DNA of 20,191 nucleotides, taken from the NCBI GenBank assembly GCA_004556745.1, contig SFFY01000041.1, positions 1 through 20,191 on the forward strand, in the 5' to 3' direction. The DNA is from Bacteroidales bacterium. Lineage in GTDB: Bacteria; Bacteroidota; Bacteroidia; Bacteroidales; Bacteroidaceae. The notes beneath the pieces are model-generated. The model did no database searches. It saw nothing but the letters and a program-made list of their open reading frames with translations, and was not told the DNA's origin. Position numbers and translations under genes: made by a program. This document shows, in pieces, positions 1 to 8,227 of the stretch (position 1 is the first letter of the stretch; each line of letters opens with the position of its first letter).

Positions 1-218
1 TTGTCTTTTGTTGTCTTTGTTGTCGTCTTATATAGAAACGCCAGGCGATACATTGGTCATGCCCATTGCTTTGTTGTTTATGACGACAACATAGACAACT
101 TGAAACAACCTTCTGTTGTTTCGCAAAGCAAATCGCGGTGCCTTTTCTTGGACGGCAACCTATACAATCATGGACAACTGAAAGTTGTCTTTTGTTGTCT
201 TTGTTGTCGTCTTATATA
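1..218. repeat. TTGTC-rich dispersed repeat cluster
   Basis: A 34-base segment built from TTGTC-type words and ending in CTTATATA occurs identically at 1-34 and 185-218. A copy in the opposite orientation (GACGACAACATAGACAAC) lies at 81-98. Related copies recur at about 6043-6303. I see no credible gene in 1-316; the open frame over 1-219 only translates the repeat. Confidence 0.75.
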
Positions 219-266
219 AAACAACCTCTTATAGTTGTCGTTTTGTGGAAACAATTTCGCTTTAAC

Positions 267-296
267 GCAAAAACGGGAGCAGAACTCCCGTTTTTG
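267..296 (-). terminator. Intrinsic terminator after glmM
   Basis: Stem AACGGGAG/CTCCCGTT with a short loop, with T runs on either side, lies about 20 bases past the glmM stop codon. Read on the minus strand it is a stem followed by TTTTTGCG, the usual form of a rho-independent terminator for the kinase-glmM unit. Confidence 0.75.
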
Positions 297-316
297 TGAA
301 AGGTGATCGGAAAAGG

Positions 317-1714
317 CTATGCCTGACCGGTCATCTGATATACGATGTCCATGATTTGCTTGCCGAGCGCATCGGCTTCCTCCATAGTGTGTGCTTCGGA
401 GTAAACGCGGATAATCGGCTCGGTGTTGCTCTTGCGGAGATGTACCCACTTGTCGGCGAAGTCGATCTTCACACCGTCGATGTCGGTTACGTGCTCGTTC
501 TTGTAGAGCTCCTTCACCTTTTGCAGGATAGCATAGATGTCGGTGGTGGGGTCGAGGTCGATGCGGTTCTTCGCAATGAAATACTTAGGCAGAGAGTCAC
601 GCAGTTCGGTAGCCTTCATGCCCGTCTTGGCCAGGTGCGTGAGCAAGAGGGCGATACCTACGAGCGCGTCGCGTCCGCTGTGGGCTGCGGGGTAGATTAC
701 GCCGCCATTGCCTTCGCCGCCGATCACGGCACCCGTTTCGCGCATCTTCATCACGACGTTCACCTCACCCACGGCAGCAGGAGTATAGTTGCAGCCGTAT
801 TTCTCGGTCACGTCGCGTAGGCCGCGCGTAGAGGAGAGGTTCGACACGGTGTTGCCCGGTGTGTGCTGCAGGACGTAGTCGGCAACGGCCACGAGCGTGT
901 TTTCTTCACCGAACATCGTACCGTCCTCGCAGATGAGTGCCAAGCGGTCTACATCGGGGTCAACCACGAAGCCGATGTCGTGGCGGCCCTTGCGGAGCAG
1001 GTTGCGGATTTCGCTGAGATTTTCCTTCAAAGGCTCGGGGTTGTGGGCGAAGTCGCCGGTAGGTTCGGTGTTGAGACCCGTTACGTGCGTCACGCCGAGT
1101 TGTCCGAGGAGTTTAGGCAGAATGATGCCGCCCACGGAGTTCACGGTGTCGATGGCCACGTTGAAGTGGGCGCGGCTGATGGCTTCCACGTCTACGAGTT
1201 CGAGGTCCTTGACGAGTTCGATGTGGCGCTGGTCGTAGCTGAGGTTCTTGGTGTAGCAGCCGAGGCTGTCCACGTCGGCATACTCAAAGTTGCAGCTGTT
1301 GGCGAGGCGCACCACCTCGGAGGCTTCTGCGGGCGGGAGGAACTCGCCCTTTTCGTTGAGGAATTTCAGGGCGTTCCACTGGCGGGGATTATGGCTGGCG
1401 GTGATGATGATGCCACCGCATGCCTTTTCCATCGTAACGGCCAGTTCGGTGGTCGGCGTGGAGGCGAGACCGATGTTCACCACATCGAAGCCCATGCTCA
1501 TCAGCGTGCCGCAGACTACGTGCATCGTCATCTCGCCGGAGATGCGAGCATCGCGGCCTACGATGATTTTGCGACGGAAGGAGCGGCTCACCACTTTCTC
1601 GCGCAGGGCGGCGTAAGCCGAAACGGATTTTGCAATGTCTACGGGGTTGAGCGTATCGCCCACTTTTCCGCCGATGGTGCCGCGGAAACCCGAAATGGAT
1701 TTAATGAGTGTCAT
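317..1714 (-). CDS. glmM: Phosphoglucosamine mutase GlmM
   Basis: This 465-residue cytoplasmic alpha-D-phosphohexomutase would interconvert glucosamine-6-phosphate and glucosamine-1-phosphate on the way to UDP-GlcNAc for peptidoglycan and lipid A. The family signatures appear in order. The phosphoserine loop TASHNP is at 105-110, with Ser107 as the phosphorylated residue. The Mg-binding loop DPDVDR is at 252-257, the sugar-binding loop GGEGNGG at 332-338, and the C-terminal phosphate-binding segment KSNTEPIIRVYSEA at about 428-441. The length fits the family. The start MTLIKSISGFRGTIGG matches the usual N terminus of Bacteroidales homologues. It begins 12 bases after the stop of the upstream kinase-like gene, so the two are probably co-transcribed. 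Phosphomannomutase or phosphoglucomutase activity cannot be excluded from sequence alone, since this superfamily shares all four motifs. Confidence 0.9.
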   Translation of the reverse strand: MTLIKSISGFRGTIGGKVGDTLNPVDIAKSVSAYAALREKVVSRSFRRKIIVGRDARISGEMTMHVVCGTLMSMGFDVVNIGLASTPTTELAVTMEKACGGIIITASHNPRQWNALKFLNEKGEFLPPAEASEVVRLANSCNFEYADVDSLGCYTKNLSYDQRHIELVKDLELVDVEAISRAHFNVAIDTVNSVGGIILPKLLGQLGVTHVTGLNTEPTGDFAHNPEPLKENLSEIRNLLRKGRHDIGFVVDPDVDRLALICEDGTMFGEENTLVAVADYVLQHTPGNTVSNLSSTRGLRDVTEKYGCNYTPAAVGEVNVVMKMRETGAVIGGEGNGGVIYPAAHSGRDALVGIALLLTHLAKTGMKATELRDSLPKYFIAKNRIDLDPTTDIYAILQKVKELYKNEHVTDIDGVKIDFADKWVHLRKSNTEPIIRVYSEAHTMEEADALGKQIMDIVYQMTGQA

Positions 1715-1726
1715 TTTTGAGAAAAA

Positions 1727-2818
1727 TTATTTTGCCAGTTGTTCTTTGATGAATGCTTCCATCTCGGGCAGGTGCTTCTCTGCGCTTTCGAGCAGTGCAA
1801 GCTGGTTCTTGGTGCGCACGAGATTGTGCTCGGGATATTGCGTCTTGAAATAGGTGTCGCCGTTGAGGTAGTCGGCGTAGAAACGTACCACCTGCATATA
1901 GGGGAAGAGCGTGGCGGCATAGGGCAGGTTCTCAATTTCGATGGGGGTGAGGAACTTGCTGGCCGTTTTCAGATAGCCCTTCGTGAAAGCCTTGAAGACC
2001 TCCATGTTGAAGCCCACCTTGTCGATTTCGGGGCAATCCTCTGCCACGAAGTTGGCGGCGGAGCGCAGGAAGTCGCCGTAGTCGGAGAAGATGAAGCTGG
2101 GCATCACGGTGTCGAGGTCGATGACACAGAGCACGTTGTCGTTCTGGTCAAAGAGAATGTTGTCGACCTTCGTGTCGCAGTGGCACACGCGCTTGGGCAG
2201 TTTGCCTTCGCGGTGGAGGCGTTCGCCGCGGCACATGTTTTCGGCACGCGCCATCACCTCGTCCACGATATACTTCGTTTCGGCGAGGCGGCCTACCTTG
2301 TCGGCCTCGACGGCTTCTTTGAGCTGCTGGAGGCGGAACTCGATGTTGTGGAAATCCTTAATGGTCTCGCCGAGTTTCACGGGTATGTCTGCCAGCATGG
2401 CTTGGAAATCGCCGAACGTCTCGCCCACGATGTAGGAACTTTCAGGTGTCACGCCCGACTTGGTCACCGTGTCGGGAATGAATACCATGACGCGCCAGTA
2501 CTTGTCGCCGTCAAAGTAGAAATACTTGCCGTCCTTGGCAGGCACGAAGGTGAGCACCTTACGGTCGATGTCGTAGGTGTTGGCGGCTTCGAGTTTCTTG
2601 CGGATATGTCCCGTCACTGCCACGATGTTGTCCATCAGCATCTCCACGTCGGGGAAGATGGCATTGTTCACGTTTTGCAGCACGTAGTCGGGAGCGTCGC
2701 CCGCAGTCACTACTTTGTAAGTGGTATTGATAAGTCCGTTGCCGAGCGGCTTGATTTCTTCGACATTGCCTTTAATGTCGAATTGGGCAACAATCTGTTG
2801 CATGTCTGTTTGATTCAT
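1727..2818 (-). CDS. APH-fold sugar kinase-like protein (NahK/MdsC-like)
   Basis: A 363-residue protein of the aminoglycoside phosphotransferase/choline kinase fold. Visible motifs are a nucleotide-loop-like GNGLINTTYKV at 26-36, the Brenner-type catalytic loop HCDTKVDN at 213-220 (Asp215 catalytic, Asn220 metal ligand) and the metal-binding IDLDTV at 233-238. Relatives in Bacteroidales are often labelled 'mucin desulfatase' (MdsC) or resemble N-acetylhexosamine 1-kinase (NahK), which phosphorylates GlcNAc/GalNAc at C1. Its position just ahead of glmM supports an amino-sugar substrate, but that is inference. Antibiotic modification is unlikely given the housekeeping setting. No signal peptide or membrane segment is seen. 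The start at 2818 gives a plausible leader from the candidate promoter at 2897-2904. Confidence 0.8.
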   Translation of the reverse strand: MNQTDMQQIVAQFDIKGNVEEIKPLGNGLINTTYKVVTAGDAPDYVLQNVNNAIFPDVEMLMDNIVAVTGHIRKKLEAANTYDIDRKVLTFVPAKDGKYFYFDGDKYWRVMVFIPDTVTKSGVTPESSYIVGETFGDFQAMLADIPVKLGETIKDFHNIEFRLQQLKEAVEADKVGRLAETKYIVDEVMARAENMCRGERLHREGKLPKRVCHCDTKVDNILFDQNDNVLCVIDLDTVMPSFIFSDYGDFLRSAANFVAEDCPEIDKVGFNMEVFKAFTKGYLKTASKFLTPIEIENLPYAATLFPYMQVVRFYADYLNGDTYFKTQYPEHNLVRTKNQLALLESAEKHLPEMEAFIKEQLAK

Positions 2819-2896
2819 AGTATTTATAGGTATTAGATTATTGTAGTTTCAGACTGATGCAATATAAATTGATGCATACAATACATCTCTTACTTG

Positions 2897-2904
2897 CAAA
2901 TGTA
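2897..2904 (-). promoter_or_regulatory. Candidate -7 box for kinase-glmM
   Basis: Minus-strand TACATTTG matches the Bacteroidetes -7 consensus TAnnTTTG and would start transcription about 70 bases before the kinase gene. No clear -33 TTTG lies at the usual distance. The 320-base gap 2819-3138 is a divergent control region: this promoter leftwards, groES signals rightwards, and AT-rich sequence between. Confidence 0.5.
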
Positions 2905-3033
2905 CGTACTTTTTTCTAAAAAATGCTTTTTTGCCTCTTTTTTTATATGATAATGCAGTTTTTTTGCTTTTTCGCCCTGCCCTCATTCTGCCAAAAATGG
3001 CAAAAGCGGCTTTTCACGGCAGCAAATTAAAGT

Positions 3034-3050
3034 TTGGCACGCTTTTCGCA
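3034..3050 (+). promoter_or_regulatory. Candidate sigma-54 (-24/-12) promoter for groES
   Basis: TTGGCACG, four bases, then TCGCA. This matches the RpoN consensus TTGGCACG-N4-TTGCW with one mismatch, and the invariant GG and GC are exactly ten bases apart. Transcription would start near 3061, leaving a ~78-base leader. A stem-loop at about 3069-3097 (GCCCG/CGGGC core) would fall in that leader. No TAnnTTTG box and no CIRCE element (HrcA operator) were found in 2819-3138. No rpoN or enhancer-binding protein is in the window, so the assignment rests on sequence match only. Confidence 0.5.
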
Positions 3051-3138
3051 TAAGATAATGGCGAAACCGCAAAGCCCGATAGGGGCGGGCGGCTTGCAAA
3101 GCTATTAATCTTACAAATCAAATAAAAATACAACGACT

Positions 3139-3411
3139 ATGAACATCAAACCATTGGCTGACCGCGTGCTCGTGAAGCCCGCAGCAGCAGAAGAAAAGAC
3201 AGTGGCAGGCATCATCATTCCCGACACTGCGAAAGAGAAACCCCTCAAAGGCGAAGTGCTCGCCGTAGGCAACGGTACTAAGGACGAGGAAATGGTGCTG
3301 AAGGTGGGCGACACCGTGCTCTATGGCAAATATTCCGGCAACGAGGTGGAAATCGACGGCGAAAAGTATCTCATCATGCGCCAGAGCGATGTGCTCGCCG
3401 TGCTCGCTTAA
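3139..3411 (+). CDS. groES: Co-chaperonin GroES
   Basis: A 90-residue Hsp10 that caps the GroEL ring in the cytoplasm. The N-terminal MNIKPLADRVLVKP, the mobile loop around residues 19-35 (KTVAGIIIPDTAKEKP) that docks onto GroEL, and the terminal barrel strand with GEKYLIMRQSDVLAVL are all present. Length is slightly short but normal for Bacteroidetes. The start codon follows an A-rich leader without a Shine-Dalgarno sequence, as usual in this phylum. groEL follows on the same strand, but after an unusual 200-base gap holding a large inverted repeat, so co-expression may be uneven. Confidence 0.96.
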   Translation: MNIKPLADRVLVKPAAAEEKTVAGIIIPDTAKEKPLKGEVLAVGNGTKDEEMVLKVGDTVLYGKYSGNEVEIDGEKYLIMRQSDVLAVLA

Positions 3412-3446
3412 TCGCCGACATACAATATTTATATATTATATAGTAG

Positions 3447-3546
3447 ACGAGTAGGGGCGTTTTGCAAAACGCCCGCCGAATGCAATAATGGCATAAATCA
3501 ATGAGGCAATCATCAACTGGGCGTTTTACAAAACGCCCCTACTCGT
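3447..3546. repeat. Inverted pair of GGGCGT palindromes between groES and groEL
   Basis: The 28-base arm at 3447-3474 and its reverse complement at 3519-3546 differ at one position. Each arm itself holds a 20-base palindrome; the left one, GGGCGTTTTGCAAAACGCCC, is perfect. A degenerate relative is at about 7950-7971 and similar GGGCGTATAAAATACGCCC hairpins are at 6046-6064 and 6258-6276. No T run follows, so this is not a classical terminator, though strong mRNA structure is expected. Confidence 0.85.
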
Positions 3547-3565
3547 GAGACCTTAATTCAAATTC

Positions 3566-3589
3566 TCGTCTACTTGTAACTTGTTTACT
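3566..3589 (+). repeat. Short GTYTACTY repeat in the groEL leader
   Basis: GTCTACTT, GTAACTT and GTTTACTA lie back to back and end 22 bases before the groEL start. They match the 8-bp repeat arrays at 7975-8061, 9068-9098 and 12203-12265, and are in sense orientation relative to groEL. Confidence 0.6.
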
Positions 3590-3611
3590 ACAAAAAAATA
3601 AACTTACAATC

Positions 3612-5249
<1,638 letters not shown>

Positions 5250-5282
5250 ACCAGCACATCAGACATATTTATATATAAAGCG

Positions 5283-5324
5283 AAACGCGGATGCAGCGAC
5301 CAGAAGCTGCATCCGCGTTTTTTT
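5283..5324 (+). terminator. Terminator shared by groEL and the HD gene
   Basis: The 15-base stem AAACGCGGATGCAGC pairs with GCTGCATCCGCGTTT across an 8-base loop, followed by a T run. It lies between convergent genes. On the minus strand the same stem is followed by a weaker T-rich tract, so it may serve both. Confidence 0.85.
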
Positions 5325-5347
5325 ATTTGTGAGTTGGCGTGTGCGGC

Positions 5348-5953
5348 TTACGCCAGCAGTTCTTCGGCGTGGCGCACCATTGCTTCGGGCAAGGGGCCGA
5401 TAGATTCCAGAAAGTGCGGCATCTCCCGGGCATAGACCTCCGCCATGCGCTGGCGGGGATAAAAGAGGGTGGAGTGGCGCAGGTTGGCAAGGCGGTCGCA
5501 CATTTTCAGATACGGGGCAAAAGGCGTTTGGCGTATGCCGGCATAATATCGTTCGCCGGCACGTTCGGCACGGGTGCGGCCCTTGTCGTTGGTGAGCGCG
5601 TAGACTATTTCGGCGGCATCGCGGGAGCGTATGCTGCAACCGCATTCCGCATTGAGCTTTTCAAATATTTTCGTCACGTCGTTGTAAGTGAGCCGTGCGT
5701 CTTCCAGGGCATCGTGAAACCATGCAGCCGCAAAAACCGTTTCCATATCCTCTTCCGCCAGCGGCAGCAAGTGGGCGAAACGCAGGGCATAGTTTGCCGT
5801 GAGGCGCAGATGATAAGAATAGGGAAGATTGCCGCCGTAATACTGGTTCACGGCGGCGTGGGCTGCCGCCGCCTCGCTGGCAATGGCATCAATGTGCGCT
5901 TCGTGGCGGAGGTAAGTTTCAAGAATAGAAGAGGGAGTTATTGGTGTGGTCAT
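5348..5953 (-). CDS. HD-domain phosphohydrolase (RelA/SpoT-hydrolase-like)
   Basis: A 201-residue cytoplasmic protein with the metal-dependent HD fold. The likely metal and catalytic residues are His48 (SYHLRLT), His80-Asp81 and Glu84-Asp85 in WFHDALEDA, and Asp153 in CDRLANL. HDxxED plus a later DRLANL is the arrangement seen in (p)ppGpp hydrolases such as SpoT and the stand-alone Mesh1/SAH enzymes, so an alarmone or nucleotide pyrophosphohydrolase is the best guess. No synthetase, TGS or ACT domain is present. It stands alone on the minus strand and converges on groEL. A different nucleotidase activity is equally possible; the fold is much surer than the substrate. Confidence 0.75.
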   Translation of the reverse strand: MTTPITPSSILETYLRHEAHIDAIASEAAAAHAAVNQYYGGNLPYSYHLRLTANYALRFAHLLPLAEEDMETVFAAAWFHDALEDARLTYNDVTKIFEKLNAECGCSIRSRDAAEIVYALTNDKGRTRAERAGERYYAGIRQTPFAPYLKMCDRLANLRHSTLFYPRQRMAEVYAREMPHFLESIGPLPEAMVRHAEELLA

Positions 5954-6042
5954 TTGTAGAAAGGAGTAATGTTTTAACTCGTTGGTTGAATTAACCGCTA
6001 TATTTTCTACCAGAAAACATGGCTGATAAATTATCCTGCGCA

Positions 6043-6303
6043 GCGGGCGTATAAAATACGCCCCGTTGTCTCTGTTGTCGTCATATTAAACGCATGAATG
6101 TCAGGATTGGAGTTGTCTTATGTTGTCTATGTTGTCGATTTTATTTTTACGACAATTGGGACAACTTTTGACAACATTTATTATCTGCGTTGCCGTTCTC
6201 ATTATGACGACAACCAAGACAACTTTCTGACAACTTGCAGTTGTCTTTCTGCGCGGCGGGCGTATAAAATACGCCCCGTTGTCTATGTTGTCGTTTTTAT
6301 TTC
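6043..6303. repeat. Second TTGTC cluster with 38-bp direct repeats
   Basis: The non-coding gap 5954-6282 is filled by repeats. Copies at 6043-6080 and 6256-6293 share 38 positions with one difference. Each has a GGGCGTATAAAATACGCCC hairpin followed by GTTGTCTMTGTTGTCGT. Between them lie further GTTGTC words at 6112-6137 and opposite-orientation copies (ACGACAA...GACAAC) at about 6149-6233. The right copy runs about 11 to 20 bases into the end of the FAD gene. Same family as 1-218. Confidence 0.8.
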
Positions 6304-7932
6304 TGCGCCAGCCAAGTACTGGCAGGCGGCTTCTGCGCAGCGTTCACCGTCGATGGCGGCCGACACGATGCCGCCGGCATAGCCCGCGCCCTCGCCACAG
6401 GGGAATAGACCGGGGAGCGTGGGACTTTGCAGCGTGGCGGCATCGCGCACGATGCGGACGGGGGCGGAAGTGCGCGTCTCGGCGGCAAGCAGCAAGGCCT
6501 CGTTGGTGAGGAAACCGTGATAACGCCGGCCGAAGTCCAAGAAGCCTTCACGCAAACGTGCCGATACAAATGCAGGCAACCAGAAATGCAAGGGCGAAGC
6601 GATTACGCCGGGCGAATAGCTTGTGGCAGGCAGGTCGGCACTGAGGCGGCGGTTCACAAAATCGGCCATGCGTTGCGCCGGTGCCGTTTGGCGGCGGTTG
6701 CCTTGCACCCAGCAAGCGCGTTCCAAGGCTTCCTGAAACACGAGCATACGCAGCGGGCTGCCCTCCTGCCACTCTTCGGCGGGGTGGGCGGCAGCGAAAC
6801 TCTCGTCGGCAAAGGCTTCCTGCATGAAGGGGCGCAGTTCGCCGTCAAGGTCGTCCACACGCGTCTCGACCACCATGCCCGAATTGCTCCATGCAGACGA
6901 CCGTCCCGACGGACTCATGCCGTTCACCACAATCTGCTCCGCGCCGCTCGCAGCAGGCACCACAAACCCGCCGGGACACATGCAGAAACTATAAACGCCC
7001 CGGCCGTTCACCTGCGTGACAAGGCTGTATTCTGCAGCGGGCAGCCAGCGGCCGCGCCCGTTCTTCTGGTGATAAAAAATTTGGTCGATGAGATGCGAGG
7101 GATGCTCCAGGCGCACGCCGACGGCAATGTCTTTGGCCTCAAGCGCGGCAGGCGTGCCAGCGAGCATACGGTAGACATCGCGGGCGGAATGGCCCGTGGC
7201 CAATATCACCGCGCCCTCAAACGTGCGGCCGTCGCGGCACTGTACGCCGCTCACCTTGCCGCGCTCCACTATGAGCCGCTCTACGCAAGTTTTGAAATGC
7301 ACCTCACCTCCGCAATCTATGATGCGCCGGCGCATGGCCTCGATGATGCGCGGCAGGCGGTCGGTGCCGATGTGCGGGTGCGCGTCTTGGAGGATATTTG
7401 TCGCTGCTCCGTGCTGGCAGAACACGCGGAGGATTTTCTCCACATTGCCCCGTTTCTTCGAGCGCGTGTAGAGTTTGCCGTCGGAAAAGGCCCCTGCCCC
7501 ACCCTCGCCGAAACTGTAATTGCTTTCAGGGTCTACGATGTGCGCCCGCGATATTTGGGCAATGTCCTTGCGCCGCTCGTGCACGTCTTTGCCGCGCTCC
7601 ACGACAACGGGGCGCAACCCAAGTTCTATGAGCCGCAAGGCAGCGAACAGTCCGCCCGGCCCAGCCCCAACCACAACGACTTGGGGCTTGCCTACAACCG
7701 AAGTATATACCATTGGCTCAAACTCTGGCGCGTGGGGCATCTCATTAATATATACATCGAGCGTGAGGTTGATATAAATGGTGCGCTGCCGCGCATCGAT
7801 GCTGCGGCGGCGCGTACGCAAAGAGGTTATGGTGCGTGCGTCAATTCCCAGCAGGGCGGCAACGTGCTTTTTCAGCCGTTCTTCTGTTCCTGCCACATCG
7901 GGCGTGACGCGGGTAGATATATTACGAAGCAT
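6283..7932 (-). CDS. FAD-dependent oxidoreductase, COG2509-like
   Basis: A 549-residue flavoprotein. The N-terminal ~80 residues look like the extra domain found before the Rossmann core in this family. The dinucleotide-binding motif VVVVGAGPGGLFAAL starts near residue 85 with the ribose-binding Glu112 at the end of strand 2 (VVVERG). A GATG-type second motif (ILATGHSARD) lies mid-protein. The C-terminal FAD signature GLFPCGEGAGYAGG is at 508-521. These features match the uncharacterised FAD-dependent dehydrogenase group COG2509; substrate unknown. The reading frame is open up to 8070, but the extra 46 residues only translate an 8-bp repeat array. MLRNISTRV at 7932 is therefore the better start. 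A -7 box at 8068-8075 puts the repeat in the leader. Confidence 0.8.
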   Translation of the reverse strand: MLRNISTRVTPDVAGTEERLKKHVAALLGIDARTITSLRTRRRSIDARQRTIYINLTLDVYINEMPHAPEFEPMVYTSVVGKPQVVVVGAGPGGLFAALRLIELGLRPVVVERGKDVHERRKDIAQISRAHIVDPESNYSFGEGGAGAFSDGKLYTRSKKRGNVEKILRVFCQHGAATNILQDAHPHIGTDRLPRIIEAMRRRIIDCGGEVHFKTCVERLIVERGKVSGVQCRDGRTFEGAVILATGHSARDVYRMLAGTPAALEAKDIAVGVRLEHPSHLIDQIFYHQKNGRGRWLPAAEYSLVTQVNGRGVYSFCMCPGGFVVPAASGAEQIVVNGMSPSGRSSAWSNSGMVVETRVDDLDGELRPFMQEAFADESFAAAHPAEEWQEGSPLRMLVFQEALERACWVQGNRRQTAPAQRMADFVNRRLSADLPATSYSPGVIASPLHFWLPAFVSARLREGFLDFGRRYHGFLTNEALLLAAETRTSAPVRIVRDAATLQSPTLPGLFPCGEGAGYAGGIVSAAIDGERCAEAACQYLAGAEIKTTT

Positions 7933-7974
7933 GATGATGGTTTTTAGTAGGGGCGTTTGGCAAAATGCCCGAAT

Positions 7975-8061
7975 AGTAAACGAGTAGACAAGTAAACGAG
8001 TAAACGAGTAGACAAGTAAACAAGTAGACGAGTAAACAAGTAGACGAGTAGACAAGTAAAC
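7975..8061 (-). repeat. 8-bp tandem array, 11 units, FAD-gene leader
   Basis: Eleven units of plus-strand AGTRRAC plus one base (A or G), exactly 8 bp apart, vary only between AGTAAAC and AGTAGAC. On the minus strand, the sense strand of the FAD gene, this reads GTTTACTY/GTCTACTY. It ends 43 bases from the chosen start codon. A degenerate GGGCGT palindrome lies between array and gene (about 7950-7971). The gap 7933-8227 otherwise holds two promoters. Confidence 0.9.
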
Positions 8062-8067
8062 TTTCTG

Positions 8068-8075
8068 CAAAAATA
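8068..8075 (-). promoter_or_regulatory. Candidate -7 box for the FAD gene
   Basis: Minus-strand TATTTTTG fits TAnnTTTG. The predicted start of transcription is near 8061, which is the first base of the octamer array, so the whole array would be transcribed into the leader. A -33 element at normal spacing is weak. Confidence 0.45.
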
Positions 8076-8169
8076 CTAATTTGCCCTCAAACGGGCATTA
8101 TCTGCGCAGCAAGGTTGCCGCTTAAACGTCCTTTAACATGCCTTGGGCTGTGCAAAAGGGAAAAATCAG

Positions 8170-8177
8170 TAACTTTG
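8170..8177 (+). promoter_or_regulatory. Candidate -7 box for the GH25 lysozyme gene
   Basis: TAACTTTG matches the Bacteroidetes -7 consensus and is followed by GCGGC, a common context. A TTGG at 8143-8146 could be a rough -33. The predicted start near 8184 rules out the upstream ATG at 8138 as the real start of the gene. A small hairpin (GACATT/AATGTC, 8192-8208) covers the ATG at 8204. Confidence 0.6.
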
Positions 8178-8227
8178 CGGCGTATTATTATGACATTTTC
8201 ATAATGTCGCTCTCTTTTCATAATCCA

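Noticed and set aside
1..219. Open frame of 72 codons at the window start
   Set aside because: It translates only the TTGTC repeat and has no protein-like features.
863..1720. Long open frame antisense to glmM, and similar ones antisense to the kinase, groEL, FAD gene and thyA
   Set aside because: They are shadows of GC-rich genes with strong family motifs on the other strand.
2819..3138. CIRCE (HrcA) operator before groES
   Set aside because: No TTAGCACTC/GAGTGCTAA inverted repeat is present.
7975..8061. Possible CRISPR array in the octamer repeats
   Set aside because: Units are 8 bases with no spacers of unique sequence, and there are no cas genes.
8138..8227. Upstream starts for the GH25 gene at 8138 and 8204
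   Set aside because: The first precedes the predicted transcription start; the second lies in a hairpin, and the signal peptide is better from 8228. The 8204 start remains possible.
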